Virus record (IMG/VR): IMGVR_UViG_3300047444_000783
Coordinates: 45,587-109,586 of that record
Strand: one strand, 5' to 3'
Source: a virus
Length of the DNA stretch: 64,000 nucleotides
Below the pieces are notes generated by a model. That model was not told the origin of the DNA and searched no databases. It worked only from the letters and a program-made list of their open reading frames with translations. Shown piece after piece: positions 9,828-17,877 of the stretch (position 1 is the stretch's first letter; every line of letters starts with the position of its first letter). A program made the translations under genes and the position numbers.

Positions 9828-10483
9828 CAGCTTCTATCGACTGTCGAATACTCGTTGCCCGTATCCGCGTTCGGATCACGACTCCAGATCGTGAACTCGG
9901 CTGCGAATGTCCTCTGCGCTTTGTGGCCGGCGATCAAGCGATACTGATCATAGGCTTCCATCGCCTGCTGCAACTCAGCCCCGCTCTCCTTGAACCGCGC
10001 CATGTGATACACGTACATGGTCAACGCCTCGATGTACTCCGCCTCTAGATCGATCACCGTGTTCTCATCGATCGCCCCGGGTTCGTCGAGAGTCGTAAGC
10101 GTCACGTTGTACGCGCCGGTCGGAGTCCGGTCGCAGAACCAGCGGTCGAGGCCGCATGGCGCCCACTTCGTCAGGATCCCGGTCAGGCCGTCCCATAGTG
10201 GGTTCGCCCGGTCAAAATTCTCGATCGAACTCTTTTCGATCTTCTGATTCGAGACCTGAATATTGATGATCGCGATCGCCCCCTCTGGGGTTGACTGGGC
10301 CTTCGCTCCGATCATCGCGTACGTACGTTCGCTCGTCAGTTGCGAGGCCATCAGCGTGAACTCGAGAAACCCCTCGTTCAGCAAGACCAGCAACTCCGAG
10401 CGGGACCAGAAGATCGGGGTCGCCTCCTCTTCAGCGAGACGGTCCAGCACCTGGTCGAGAATCTGTCCGGCGGTCGCGCTCAT
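9827..10483 (-). CDS. connector-like structural protein (smaller paralogue)
   Basis: A 218 aa protein. Residues 24-45 (FWSRSELLVLLNEGFLEFTL) carry the same connector motif as the gene immediately downstream, and both contain a DRANPLW / DRDNPKW segment, so the two probably arose by duplication. The start overlaps the stop of 10480-11643 by 4 bases. The helical C-terminus (EYIEALTMYVYHMARFKESG) is typical of head-tail adaptor proteins. The role is inferred from motif and position. Confidence 0.5.
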   Translation of the reverse strand: MSATAGQILDQVLDRLAEEEATPIFWSRSELLVLLNEGFLEFTLMASQLTSERTYAMIGAKAQSTPEGAIAIINIQVSNQKIEKSSIENFDRANPLWDGLTGILTKWAPCGLDRWFCDRTPTGAYNVTLTTLDEPGAIDENTVIDLEAEYIEALTMYVYHMARFKESGAELQQAMEAYDQYRLIAGHKAQRTFAAEFTIWSRDPNADTGNEYSTVDRS

Positions 10484-11643
10484 ACGTTATACGAGTCATA
10501 GTCGACGTTAAACCAGTCCTGGCCGCCGCCCGGGCCGACGCGGTACCGTTTGTACTGGTAGACCAACTGCATGATCGCCGTACTATCGTCCTCATTCTTC
10601 ATGAAGTTGATATCCCGCTCCGCTTCCTCGATGTACGCCTTACCGAGCGCCGGGTCGTAATAGATTCCGCCGGCGAGCGCCTTGTGGCCGGGCCAGCGCG
10701 CGGCCTCCGCCTTCGCCAGCTTGATCAGCACGTCCGACCGGATCCCGTTCGGCAGGATATCGAAGTCCTCGGCGAGCGGCGGAAAGGAGCGCACATAGAT
10801 GTAGGGGAAGGCTGCGCTCGAGGTTGGCCGCGGCCACATTTCATAGAGCGGGCTGCCGGCCGGGTCCGTCTCGTGGAAGGCCAAGCGCCATGGCATGCTC
10901 ACGACGTTCCGACGCGGGTCCATCCCGTCGAGTAAGGTCTTGGGCGTCGCGATATCGAACGCGTACTGCCGGTCCTGGTTGACCATCGTCAGTAGTTCTT
11001 TGACGTCCTGGCCGAGCGATATATAGACAAGCGTGACCTCGTAACTGTAACCGGTGAGCGCCGCGTACGGCCACGGTACGTTGATCAGCATCCGCGTATC
11101 CGACGTGAAGCCCGTGCAGGTGACGAACGGAGTTAACGCGTTGATCCTAAACTGTCGGCCGGCCATCGAGCTGCCGCCGACCTGGACTCCCGCCGAGTGA
11201 GTGAGGGTCGTGCGTGCACGGAAACTGCTGGAGTTCAGATCGACCGAGATGACGAACACCGCCTCTTCCCCGGCGTTCCGGCCGTCGAGGACCAGCCATC
11301 GGCCTGGCGCAATCCCGCTCATCGATACCGGCTTGAGGTCGATAACTCCGGTCGTTATCGTGCCCTCCAGTAGCGTCGTGTCCACGACGTCGTTGAACGG
11401 CCACACGGTATTCGTTCCCGTGACTACACTTGAAAGCGGAGTAACTGTAACCAGCCCAGCGGTATACGTATTCGGTACAGGGAGGATGTTGTACTTGACG
11501 AGGCCGGACCAGGCGCGCCGCGCCATGATCATCCGCAGGCTGTCGTTGATATCCCGGCGGGCGAACGACCGGTCGTACAGCGGGAATTTTTGCATGACCG
11601 AGTCGGTCATCTGCTGAAAGTTTTCGTATTGCGGTGTCGGCAT
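10480..11643 (-). CDS. connector or tail-assembly structural protein
   Basis: A 387 aa protein with an N-terminal helical stretch (YDRSFARRDINDSLRMIMAR), a central beta-rich part with internal Thr/Val repeats, and a helical C-terminus (SDVLIKLAKAEAARWPGHKA) that resembles phage connector subunits. It is the first gene of the connector trio and is separated by 50 bases from the glycosyltransferase gene upstream. I recognise no named family. Confidence 0.45.
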   Translation of the reverse strand: MPTPQYENFQQMTDSVMQKFPLYDRSFARRDINDSLRMIMARRAWSGLVKYNILPVPNTYTAGLVTVTPLSSVVTGTNTVWPFNDVVDTTLLEGTITTGVIDLKPVSMSGIAPGRWLVLDGRNAGEEAVFVISVDLNSSSFRARTTLTHSAGVQVGGSSMAGRQFRINALTPFVTCTGFTSDTRMLINVPWPYAALTGYSYEVTLVYISLGQDVKELLTMVNQDRQYAFDIATPKTLLDGMDPRRNVVSMPWRLAFHETDPAGSPLYEMWPRPTSSAAFPYIYVRSFPPLAEDFDILPNGIRSDVLIKLAKAEAARWPGHKALAGGIYYDPALGKAYIEEAERDINFMKNEDDSTAIMQLVYQYKRYRVGPGGGQDWFNVDYDSYNV

Positions 11644-11693
11644 ACCATCTTCATTTTAGAGGGTATGTAAAGGCGGGTCTGGCTAGAGGATGG

Positions 11694-12317
11694 TTACTTT
11701 TGAACGCACTCGCTGTCCGGCAGGCACCAGACTGTCCAGCCATGCTTCTGCGCGAAGCGGCAGAACCGGACGCCCATCGAACGCTCAGTCTCGTCGTAGT
11801 TGAAGATCCACCGGGTATCGTTTAAGGACTGAAGGACTTCGGTCTTGATCAACATGCAGCCGACGGCAACCGCCGCACACTCAAAAACGCCGGTCTTCGG
11901 ATGGTCGTACCAGACCAATTCGCCAATATCTTGATCCGTATCGAGATAGGACTGGATCGCGCCAATGGGATCAGAAATCTTCGGTTCTCGCCAGACCAGC
12001 GGATCACCATTATCCCGGTGAACAAGCGCGCCGACAATCGGCTTATCGCATTCCAGCAGTCTGGCCAGGATATCGCGAGGAGTCGTAATGTCGTCGTCCA
12101 GGAAGAATAGATGCGTGGCCTTTAACTCCAGCGCCTTGCGGATTGCCAGATCTCGAGCACCGCGTATCGCGTGTTTCGGCCCGAGCACGAACGACGCGGT
12201 TAGGTATATGTCATTGTGCTCGTCTTCGTGTATTTCTTTGAGCATCCCGATCCGATTGGAATAAACGTCCGGCTCTATCGCGTGGTAAATCGGTTCGGCG
12301 ATCAGGACTTTATTCAA
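11694..12317 (-). CDS. GT-A type glycosyltransferase
   Basis: A 207 aa protein starting at TTG (12315-12317), which overlaps the stop of the small gene upstream. Residues 69-77 (HLFFLDDDI) contain the Asp-rich metal and sugar-nucleotide binding motif of GT-A transferases. It is followed by KPIVGALVHRDNGDPLVW, as in phage GT2-like or Anp1-like enzymes. It is probably soluble and transfers a sugar from a nucleotide donor. The acceptor is unknown; virion protein or host glycan are both possible given the sugar cassette around it. Confidence 0.68.
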   Translation of the reverse strand: MNKVLIAEPIYHAIEPDVYSNRIGMLKEIHEDEHNDIYLTASFVLGPKHAIRGARDLAIRKALELKATHLFFLDDDITTPRDILARLLECDKPIVGALVHRDNGDPLVWREPKISDPIGAIQSYLDTDQDIGELVWYDHPKTGVFECAAVAVGCMLIKTEVLQSLNDTRWIFNYDETERSMGVRFCRFAQKHGWTVWCLPDSECVQK

Positions 12318-12493
12318 AACTCACTCGCTTTCCAGCATTCGGTGCTGCAATATTCCATCATCCATGCCGCCCACCAGTGGTGGCCGGACTTAAACGGCAG
12401 GCCGCCCCAGTACCAGCGACCGCACGCAATGCAGGGCTGAAACGGGAACCATCCGAAGTAACGCCTGTACCAATATCGCCATCCGGTAATCAT
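12314..12493 (-). CDS. 59 aa or shorter Trp/Cys-rich protein, zinc-finger-like
   Basis: A short open frame that starts at ATG 12491-12493, overlapping the upstream stop (ATGA), and ends at TGA 12314-12316, overlapping the TTG start of the transferase. The product begins MITGWRYWYRRYFGWFPF and carries CIACGRW and YCSTECW, two paired-cysteine motifs that could hold one zinc ion. Ten or so tryptophans are unusual. The tight coupling on both sides is the main evidence that it is translated. Function unknown. Confidence 0.6.
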   Translation of the reverse strand: MITGWRYWYRRYFGWFPFQPCIACGRWYWGGLPFKSGHHWWAAWMMEYCSTECWKASEF

Positions 12494-12828
12494 GTGTGTC
12501 GCTCACACGTCCGGCCAGCCACGCACGCGCACGTGCGGAATGTCTCGAGCGTCATCAGCCCGTTGACGAACTTGGCCGCCATCAGCCTCAGCGCCTCGGC
12601 CGGCACTTCGTCCTCATTGAAGACGAGGTTGACCTGGAAGTACGTTCCGTCAGACCGAAGCGCCGCAAGTTTGATGTTCGTCGCGAAGGTCGGCGGATAG
12701 TGCGTCCCATCCTCCATCGTGTGGCCGTACTCGTCGACGGCCGGACCGTACATTTTCAACATGTGCCAGCCGGGCGACTCGACGACCTCCCGGACTTTCG
12801 GATGCAGTTCAGGCTTCTCGGATGACAT
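12490..12828 (-). CDS. hypothetical protein
   Basis: A 112 aa soluble protein with a moderately conserved look (YFQVNLVFNEDEVPAEALRL, a possible beta-alpha unit). It ends in a Cys-rich tail (TCACVAGRTCERHT) that may bind metal. It overlaps the DegT aminotransferase gene by 20 bases and the next small gene by 4 bases. No family recognised. Confidence 0.6.
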   Translation of the reverse strand: MSSEKPELHPKVREVVESPGWHMLKMYGPAVDEYGHTMEDGTHYPPTFATNIKLAALRSDGTYFQVNLVFNEDEVPAEALRLMAAKFVNGLMTLETFRTCACVAGRTCERHT

Positions 12829-13858
12829 TGCAGATCCTTTCTACTTCAGCGTCGGTTAACGCGCTGGAGAGCGGGAGGCATAGGCCGCGCTCGCTGATGG
12901 AACGCGCGGCCCGTCCAGCGAATCCTCTTGGCATTGGGAAGAACGGTCGGCACTCTATATTTTCGCGGTCACACGCATCGATCGCCGCATCCCTATTCGC
13001 AGGTATACCCGCAAATAGCCAAGGTGCACACTCCTCGGTTGGTTCGATGCGCGGATACGTCCAGCGCCCGACTCCCGCATCTCGGTAGCGCTTCAAGATC
13101 TCACGGCGCCGCCTGAGCATCTTCGGCATTCGCTCCAACTGAGCGCACAGCACGGCAGCCTGGAGGTCCGTCATGCGCGCGTTCAGCCCATCCAGTACCG
13201 GCACGTAACTCTTATCGGCGATCCCGTGGTTGACGATCAACCGCATGCGTGTGTACATCTCCTCGCTGTTGCAGAGGATTGCCCCTCCTTCGCCGGCGGT
13301 CACGATTTTATTCGCGTAGAATGAAACGACGGAAACGCTGCAATAGAAACTGCCGGGGTATCCGCTTCCGGCAGGTCGGCTTTCATAAGAACCGCCGAAC
13401 GATTCCGCGGCGTCCTCAATCATCTCGCATCGTACGGACGATCGGAGGTCTAAGTCTGCGGCAACAACTTTCCCGTAGCAAGGCGCGACTACCGCATAGT
13501 CAAACGTGCAGCCTTTCGGCGTATAAGCCTGCCAAGTCGCCGGGTATGCGTCCTGGTGCCAAACATCGCCGCCGGTCAGCCGGATAGCGTTATGGACGGC
13601 CGCGAAGGTCATTGCGGGTGCCGCGACCAGGCGGTGCGGTTTGATGTTCGTATCCAGCAGGGCTACCATCAGCGCCATCGTCCCGCTCGAGCAGCAGATC
13701 GCGTACTTCCGCCCGGTGATTGCCTTCAGGCGCTCCTCCGCCTCGGCGACGAACTTCCCCTGCGTGATCCAGCCGGAGCGCATGACCTCGTTGACGTTCA
13801 GGCGCTCGGCGCGACCGATGTCCGGGCGGGCGATCGGGATGCGCGACTTAGCCGCCAT
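12809..13858 (-). CDS. DegT/DnrJ/EryC1/StrS family sugar aminotransferase
   Basis: A 349 aa PLP-dependent enzyme that transfers an amino group to a keto sugar nucleotide. Visible family features: SSGTMAL (57-63, phosphate-binding turn), MIEDAAESFG (about 146-155, the Asp contacting the PLP ring) and SFYANKIVTAGEGG, with Lys184 as the Schiff-base lysine. The length is slightly short for the family (usually 360-400). It sits in a run of glycosyltransferases and pairs logically with the NAD-dependent epimerase at 50395-51339: together they could make an amino sugar. The exact substrate cannot be predicted. Confidence 0.85.
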   Translation of the reverse strand: MAAKSRIPIARPDIGRAERLNVNEVMRSGWITQGKFVAEAEERLKAITGRKYAICCSSGTMALMVALLDTNIKPHRLVAAPAMTFAAVHNAIRLTGGDVWHQDAYPATWQAYTPKGCTFDYAVVAPCYGKVVAADLDLRSSVRCEMIEDAAESFGGSYESRPAGSGYPGSFYCSVSVVSFYANKIVTAGEGGAILCNSEEMYTRMRLIVNHGIADKSYVPVLDGLNARMTDLQAAVLCAQLERMPKMLRRRREILKRYRDAGVGRWTYPRIEPTEECAPWLFAGIPANRDAAIDACDRENIECRPFFPMPRGFAGRAARSISERGLCLPLSSALTDAEVERICNVIREA

Positions 13859-14048
13859 ACGTCATCTCCGTGATATCTGGGTCACCTATCGGGATGATCT
13901 GGTTCTCGTCCGGGCAGATAAAGCCGCTGCTCGGCGGGTGGACGATAAACGCCCGTACGCCCCCACCTTCCTTCGGTTCCAGATTTATGCCGACATAGGA
14001 CAGGCATTTCGTACATTGAAATTGCGGGATAACGTAGACGCTGATCAT
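13848..14048 (-). CDS. small hypothetical protein with CxxC
   Basis: A 66 aa protein. I chose the ATG at 14046-14048 because it overlaps the upstream stop as ATGA; the frame is open further upstream, but that part is the shadow of the glycosyltransferase. It has FQCTKCLSYVG near the N-terminus and a lone Cys later (FICPDE), suggesting a partial zinc ribbon. No family recognised. Confidence 0.6.
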   Translation of the reverse strand: MISVYVIPQFQCTKCLSYVGINLEPKEGGGVRAFIVHPPSSGFICPDENQIIPIGDPDITEMTYGG

Positions 14049-15079
14049 ACGCCAATCACCTTCTTCCACCGGTCTCTCAGGACGGACCAGGAATGATCCC
14101 GCTCGACGATGGCGCGGTTGGCCTCCGAGATCGTGCTCATATCGTTCTCGGCACACCAGCGGATCTTTTCCGCCAGATCGTCGATGTCGACCTTGTGCGC
14201 CAGACAGTGCGGATTGACCGTTCCCGCATGCTGGTGTTCGGCGGCCTTCACGCATAGTTGATACCCGGGCGTCCAGAACTCGTTCATCGGCTCGGCATCC
14301 GTTGTGATGACCGGCAGACCGCTAGCCATCCCCTCGAGGCCGACAAGCGAGTGACCGTCGTAATGCGACGGATAGATCAGGACGTCTCCCTCGTCGTAGA
14401 GTTCGGCGCGCGTATCGCGGGACCCGTAATCGATCTTGACGTTCGACGGCAGGTTCCCATCGAACTCCGGACAGATCCGGCTAAAGACTTCCTGGCAGCG
14501 AACAAGCAGCGTCGCGCCTGGGACGTCCGCCTTGATGAATCCGCGGATGGTCTCACGCGTCCCCTTGCGGCCGTTCATTCCGCCGGATCCTGCATTGTGA
14601 ATGAAGATCTTTGCCGGTCCCGATCGCTGGATAAACGGGAACTCGTCCAGGTCGACCGGGTAGGGCAGGAAGATCTTGTTGTCTCGCGGTACCTCCTGGA
14701 ACGCCTTATACGATGGGCAGACATACAGGTCGACGTTCTGATAGGCCGGCAGGTTCGGATTGAACGACTCCCACATGACGATCAGAATCGTCCGCATTCC
14801 CAACTCTTTCGCCGTCTTGAACGTCCGATCGCCGAAACCGGTCTCGATCGAGACCAGCGTGTCGATCTTGTCCGTCGACTGCCAGGCCTCGAGGTCCTGG
14901 GGCGCGATCTCCCACTGCTGCAGGTAGAACTCCTCGCCGTTTGCCCATTCGAGTGAGTACGGCCAGTCCGGACCGTCCGGGATCACGAGTTGACGGTTGA
15001 TCCCCAGTTGCTGACGGAGATCGTGGGCCATCGTGCCCAGCCCGCGCTTGGAAAGATATGAGACGATTCCGACTGTCAT
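14045..15079 (-). CDS. GT4-like (GT-B fold) glycosyltransferase
   Basis: A 344 aa protein. The C-terminal half has the nucleotide-sugar site of Glycos_transf_1 enzymes: DVLIYPSHYDGHSLVGLEGM and GLPVITTDAEPMNEF, where the EGM Glu is the conserved donor-binding residue. The N-terminal half is a Rossmann-like acceptor domain (MTVGIVSYLSKRGLG). It overlaps both neighbours by 4 bases. It probably adds a sugar to a glycan or protein acceptor. Confidence 0.75.
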   Translation of the reverse strand: MTVGIVSYLSKRGLGTMAHDLRQQLGINRQLVIPDGPDWPYSLEWANGEEFYLQQWEIAPQDLEAWQSTDKIDTLVSIETGFGDRTFKTAKELGMRTILIVMWESFNPNLPAYQNVDLYVCPSYKAFQEVPRDNKIFLPYPVDLDEFPFIQRSGPAKIFIHNAGSGGMNGRKGTRETIRGFIKADVPGATLLVRCQEVFSRICPEFDGNLPSNVKIDYGSRDTRAELYDEGDVLIYPSHYDGHSLVGLEGMASGLPVITTDAEPMNEFWTPGYQLCVKAAEHQHAGTVNPHCLAHKVDIDDLAEKIRWCAENDMSTISEANRAIVERDHSWSVLRDRWKKVIGV

Positions 15080-15291
15080 ACGCGCTCAGGCCACGACCAC
15101 TGGCAAGGCCCGGTTCCGAAAACAGCCCAGTCCTGGTGCTGACCTTTAGGTCCAAATACGAAAAGCTGAACCTTGCCTTCTACGGTAGGGTCCAACTCTC
15201 TGATGATTGCCGGCGACGTCGTTGGCGCGTACTTACCGTCCGCGCTGCCGGGGTGATGATAGATCACGATTCGTCCTACGCTTGGTTTCAT
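15076..15291 (-). CDS. small conserved phage protein
   Basis: A 71 aa protein (MKPSVGRIVIYHHPG at the start, CQWSWPERV at the end). This layout, an opening GRIVxY, a PAII strand and a final W-x-WP, recurs in many phages as an unnamed small beta protein. It has a strong ribosome binding site (GGAGG, 5 bases before ATG) just after an intrinsic terminator. Function unknown. Confidence 0.65.
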   Translation of the reverse strand: MKPSVGRIVIYHHPGSADGKYAPTTSPAIIRELDPTVEGKVQLFVFGPKGQHQDWAVFGTGPCQWSWPERV

Positions 15292-15301
15292 CGGTCCTCC
15301 G

Positions 15302-15329
15302 AAAAATAAGGCCGACCGCCGGCCGGCCT
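15302..15329 (-). terminator. intrinsic terminator
   Basis: On the minus strand a 6-bp stem (AGGCCG / CGGCCT, with an additional GC-rich loop) is followed by TATTTTT. It lies between the DUF5131 gene and the gene at 15076-15291, whose ribosome binding site starts directly after it. Confidence 0.5.
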
Positions 15330-15390
15330 AGAATAAGCGTCATAAACAGTACGGAAACCGGCCGCACTCCGGACCGCCTGACTCTAACGT

Positions 15391-16317
15391 TCAGGCTGGA
15401 AATTGTTGCACCTGCAAATCGGCTGGCCACTCGGACGGATCGCCGCCATTCTTATCTTCAAGCGAGACCAGCCGGTAGCAATTCGGTGCGAATTCCATGG
15501 GCCGGGACCCTAGTTGTTTAACAAATACCGGGACGCCGGCCGCACGACACTGACGGACGATCGAGCGCGCCCACCCGATATCAAATACCCGTGCGCCTGG
15601 ACCACTCTCGCCGCCGACGATCACCCATCCGATCGCATTGTCGCTCTTGTCGGAGACCATGCAGCTAGTGTCCTCCGAGCACCATTCGCCGCGTAGCGCG
15701 TCCATCGAATGGCCCATGATCTCGAAGTTCGTGAAATCGACCGGGCCGAGCGCCGGTTCGTAACTGACGAATCGGACGGCCGCAGGCGTCTGTATCAGAC
15801 TCGGGATACGCTCGTTCGCCGTCTTCTGGTCTTCGACGGACGTTCCCAACCAGACGTTCGGCAGATCCGCGCCATAGCCTTCACGCAGTGTGAGGCCGTC
15901 GAGCATCCATTCCTGCAGGATCGCCGCCATTCGCTGTGGCCGTTTCGTCAACACCTGAAACGTATGCCAGTGGGCGCGCGCCATCACGGAAAAGACCGCG
16001 CGGATGAAATCCTCCGGCACGTCCTTATGAAACAGATCCGACTGGCTGTTGACGAAGATGCGCCGCGGCTTCTTCCAATGCAGCGGGATCTCCAGTCGAT
16101 CCTCGAGGGTCCGGACGGCGCCCGTCCAGTTCAGCCGTCCGTTCAGGCTATAGACTAATCCGGAGTACGCACGGTTGACCTTCTCGTTCGGATTGTGGCC
16201 CATCCGCCAGCCGTCGCGGATCGCGTAGCAGTTATCGCAACCGGCGCTCACCTTCTGACAGCCGACGACCGGGTTCCAAGTCGCTGAAGTCCATGAAATA
16301 TTGGAATGCTCAGACAT
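15391..16317 (-). CDS. DUF5131 (phage Gp37/Gp68 family) protein
   Basis: A 308 aa protein. The N-terminal TWNPVVGCQKVSAGCDNCYA with Cys20, Cys27 and Cys30 is the hallmark of DUF5131, a family related in shape to radical-SAM proteins and common in phages. Further family segments are IFVNSQSDLFHKDVP and WVIVGGESGPGARVFDIGWA. The start is directly adjacent to the upstream stop and has a GAGGAGG-type binding site. The biochemical role is not established. The small gene upstream is often found next to this family in phage genomes (from memory). Confidence 0.82.
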   Translation of the reverse strand: MSEHSNISWTSATWNPVVGCQKVSAGCDNCYAIRDGWRMGHNPNEKVNRAYSGLVYSLNGRLNWTGAVRTLEDRLEIPLHWKKPRRIFVNSQSDLFHKDVPEDFIRAVFSVMARAHWHTFQVLTKRPQRMAAILQEWMLDGLTLREGYGADLPNVWLGTSVEDQKTANERIPSLIQTPAAVRFVSYEPALGPVDFTNFEIMGHSMDALRGEWCSEDTSCMVSDKSDNAIGWVIVGGESGPGARVFDIGWARSIVRQCRAAGVPVFVKQLGSRPMEFAPNCYRLVSLEDKNGGDPSEWPADLQVQQFPA

Positions 16318-16725
16318 TTATCTTAAGAACTCCTCCTCAACTTCATCGCCTTCATTCGTCACGGTCTCCGGGAGTTGGTACCCATCCGGCAGGCTGAGCA
16401 GCATCAGCGGCCGAGCATACATCCCCTCGACGGCGGCTTTCATCGCCTCTTCGGTGCACGGGTGGAGGCGGAAGACCGCGCCAGGGCCAACGTACTCGGA
16501 GCGCGCTTCCGTTTTCGGTCGGCGCACCTTCGAACCTTTCGGCCGCCAAACATGGTCCACATACTGTGGTTCCGGTAATTCGTATTCGCGCTCCGGAAGT
16601 TCCGGCGTATCGACTCGGAACAGGCAGGCGGTGCCGAACGTCTCCGTCGTCACGTAGCCGGCCGCTTTCGAATGTCCATAAATCTCCACGATCGCGAAGC
16701 CTTTAAAACTCGACTGTTCGTCCAT
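16318..16725 (-). CDS. conserved phage protein, frequent DUF5131 neighbour
   Basis: A 135 aa protein. The start is placed at ATG 16723-16725 because AGGAGG precedes it by 4 bases; an upstream in-frame ATG at 16752 lies inside the previous gene. The N-terminal FKGFAIVEIYGHSKAAGYV followed by FRVDTPE is a pattern I know from unnamed phage proteins, sometimes mislabelled acetyltransferase. No catalytic motif is visible. It is co-transcribed with the DUF5131 gene. Confidence 0.65.
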   Translation of the reverse strand: MDEQSSFKGFAIVEIYGHSKAAGYVTTETFGTACLFRVDTPELPEREYELPEPQYVDHVWRPKGSKVRRPKTEARSEYVGPGAVFRLHPCTEEAMKAAVEGMYARPLMLLSLPDGYQLPETVTNEGDEVEEEFLR

Positions 16726-16733
16726 CGGTCCTC

Positions 16734-17168
16734 CTAGTAAGTCTCCACCCATTTCAACTCTCGCTGCATGTATTCAGGCCTGTCCGGTACCGGTTCGAAC
16801 TCCAGATCGAGCGCGATCGCCTTCGCCGCATCGTTATCCACCTGAATGACGATTAGCCGGTACCGGTTACGGATTGCCAGATCGACGGCGAAGCGACTCA
16901 TGAATCGTCCGATGCCGAGGCCGCGACGGTCGGGCTTCACGCAGACGTAGGCGGTGACACAGTTCTTATCGATCTCGATCAGCGTGCCGTATGCAATGGC
17001 GCCCTGATCGATCCGGGCCACCCATTCGCTTATGTGCTCCAACCACCAAGAGTCAGTCTCGCCAATCGAGGCCATGATCTCTCTACGTTCTATCGTCTCC
17101 AGTAGCCGGTCGGTCACAACCACCAGATCGTTCTCGATCTGCATGGTCCCCAACTGTCGGCCGGTCAT
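16734..17168 (-). CDS. GNAT-family N-acetyltransferase
   Basis: A 144 aa protein starting at ATG 17166-17168, which overlaps the upstream stop as ATGA. It has the acetyl-CoA pyrophosphate loop VKPDRRGLGIGRFM (about residues 78-90; R-x-x-G-x-G) preceded by a beta strand (VTAYVCV) and followed by RLIVIQVDNDAAKAIALDL, the usual GNAT order. In a sugar-modifying cassette it could N-acetylate an amino sugar made by the DegT enzyme. A peptide or antibiotic substrate is equally possible. Confidence 0.75.
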   Translation of the reverse strand: MTGRQLGTMQIENDLVVVTDRLLETIERREIMASIGETDSWWLEHISEWVARIDQGAIAYGTLIEIDKNCVTAYVCVKPDRRGLGIGRFMSRFAVDLAIRNRYRLIVIQVDNDAAKAIALDLEFEPVPDRPEYMQRELKWVETY

Positions 17169-17674
17169 GCGGGCCTCCTCGCAATGATGATTGCGCACAC
17201 GTGTAGCCGCCGCTTCTCCAGGATCTCGAGGCCGAGGAGTTCCAGTACGTATGCCAGTTCGTCCATGTCGAATACCTGATAATGATGGTCCAAGGTGTTT
17301 GTTGATTCGCCGAAGAGTACACGGTTTAACGTTCGGAAGTCGATATCGCGGGCGCAGTAGCGGTCGATAATCGCGTGGATATCCGGCACCTGGATCCGGA
17401 TTCGCCCGCCAGGCGCAAGGTATTTAATCCACAGCTTAAGCGCGTCATGCCATCGAGTCAGGGCGCTCTCCCGATACGGAACGTGCTCCAGAATGTCGTT
17501 CGCTTCAATCTCATCGACGGTCCCGAACTCGACGCCCGGGAATGGGAACTCAACACTCCCGACGATATCAGGATGGACGTCCGCGTCGTAATCAACGTTA
17601 ATCCAGCGGATGGATGCGGTTGTCGGCCGGACGTCCCGCCCGCAGCCAAGATTGAGGCCAAGTTTTTGACTCAT
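17165..17674 (-). CDS. class I SAM-dependent methyltransferase
   Basis: A 169 aa protein. Motif I is LGLNLGCGRD (5-14). A later acidic-hydrophobic segment (VDEIEANDILEHVPY) and GGRIRIQVPDIHAI match small sugar or lipid methyltransferases of the Methyltransf_11 type. It is short for a full enzyme but has all core strands. It overlaps both neighbours by 4 bases. It possibly methylates a sugar made by the cassette. Confidence 0.72.
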   Translation of the reverse strand: MSQKLGLNLGCGRDVRPTTASIRWINVDYDADVHPDIVGSVEFPFPGVEFGTVDEIEANDILEHVPYRESALTRWHDALKLWIKYLAPGGRIRIQVPDIHAIIDRYCARDIDFRTLNRVLFGESTNTLDHHYQVFDMDELAYVLELLGLEILEKRRLHVCAIIIARRPA

Positions 17675-17877
17675 CGGGATTGCCTTCCGTATTTAAACGC
17701 CGGCGGCCCGGTCGCGATCGTTCGCCCGGAGTCCGTGTTGCCGAGGTCCGCTTCTCGCGGCTTCTTCTTGCGCCCACGCGTTTCAGGCTTGCCTTTTTCT
17801 TTGCGGTCCAGAATTCTGGAGAACGCGCCTTCAAAGCCGACGCTACGCTTCATGCTTAAACCAACCTTACGTTTCAT
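17671..17877 (-). CDS. small basic hypothetical protein
   Basis: A 68 aa, very basic protein (MKRKVGLSMKRSVGFEG, then ETRGRKKKPREADLGN). The gene is kept because its start and stop each overlap the neighbours as ATGA. It could bind nucleic acid or be unstructured. No family recognised. Confidence 0.5.
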   Translation of the reverse strand: MKRKVGLSMKRSVGFEGAFSRILDRKEKGKPETRGRKKKPREADLGNTDSGRTIATGPPAFKYGRQSR

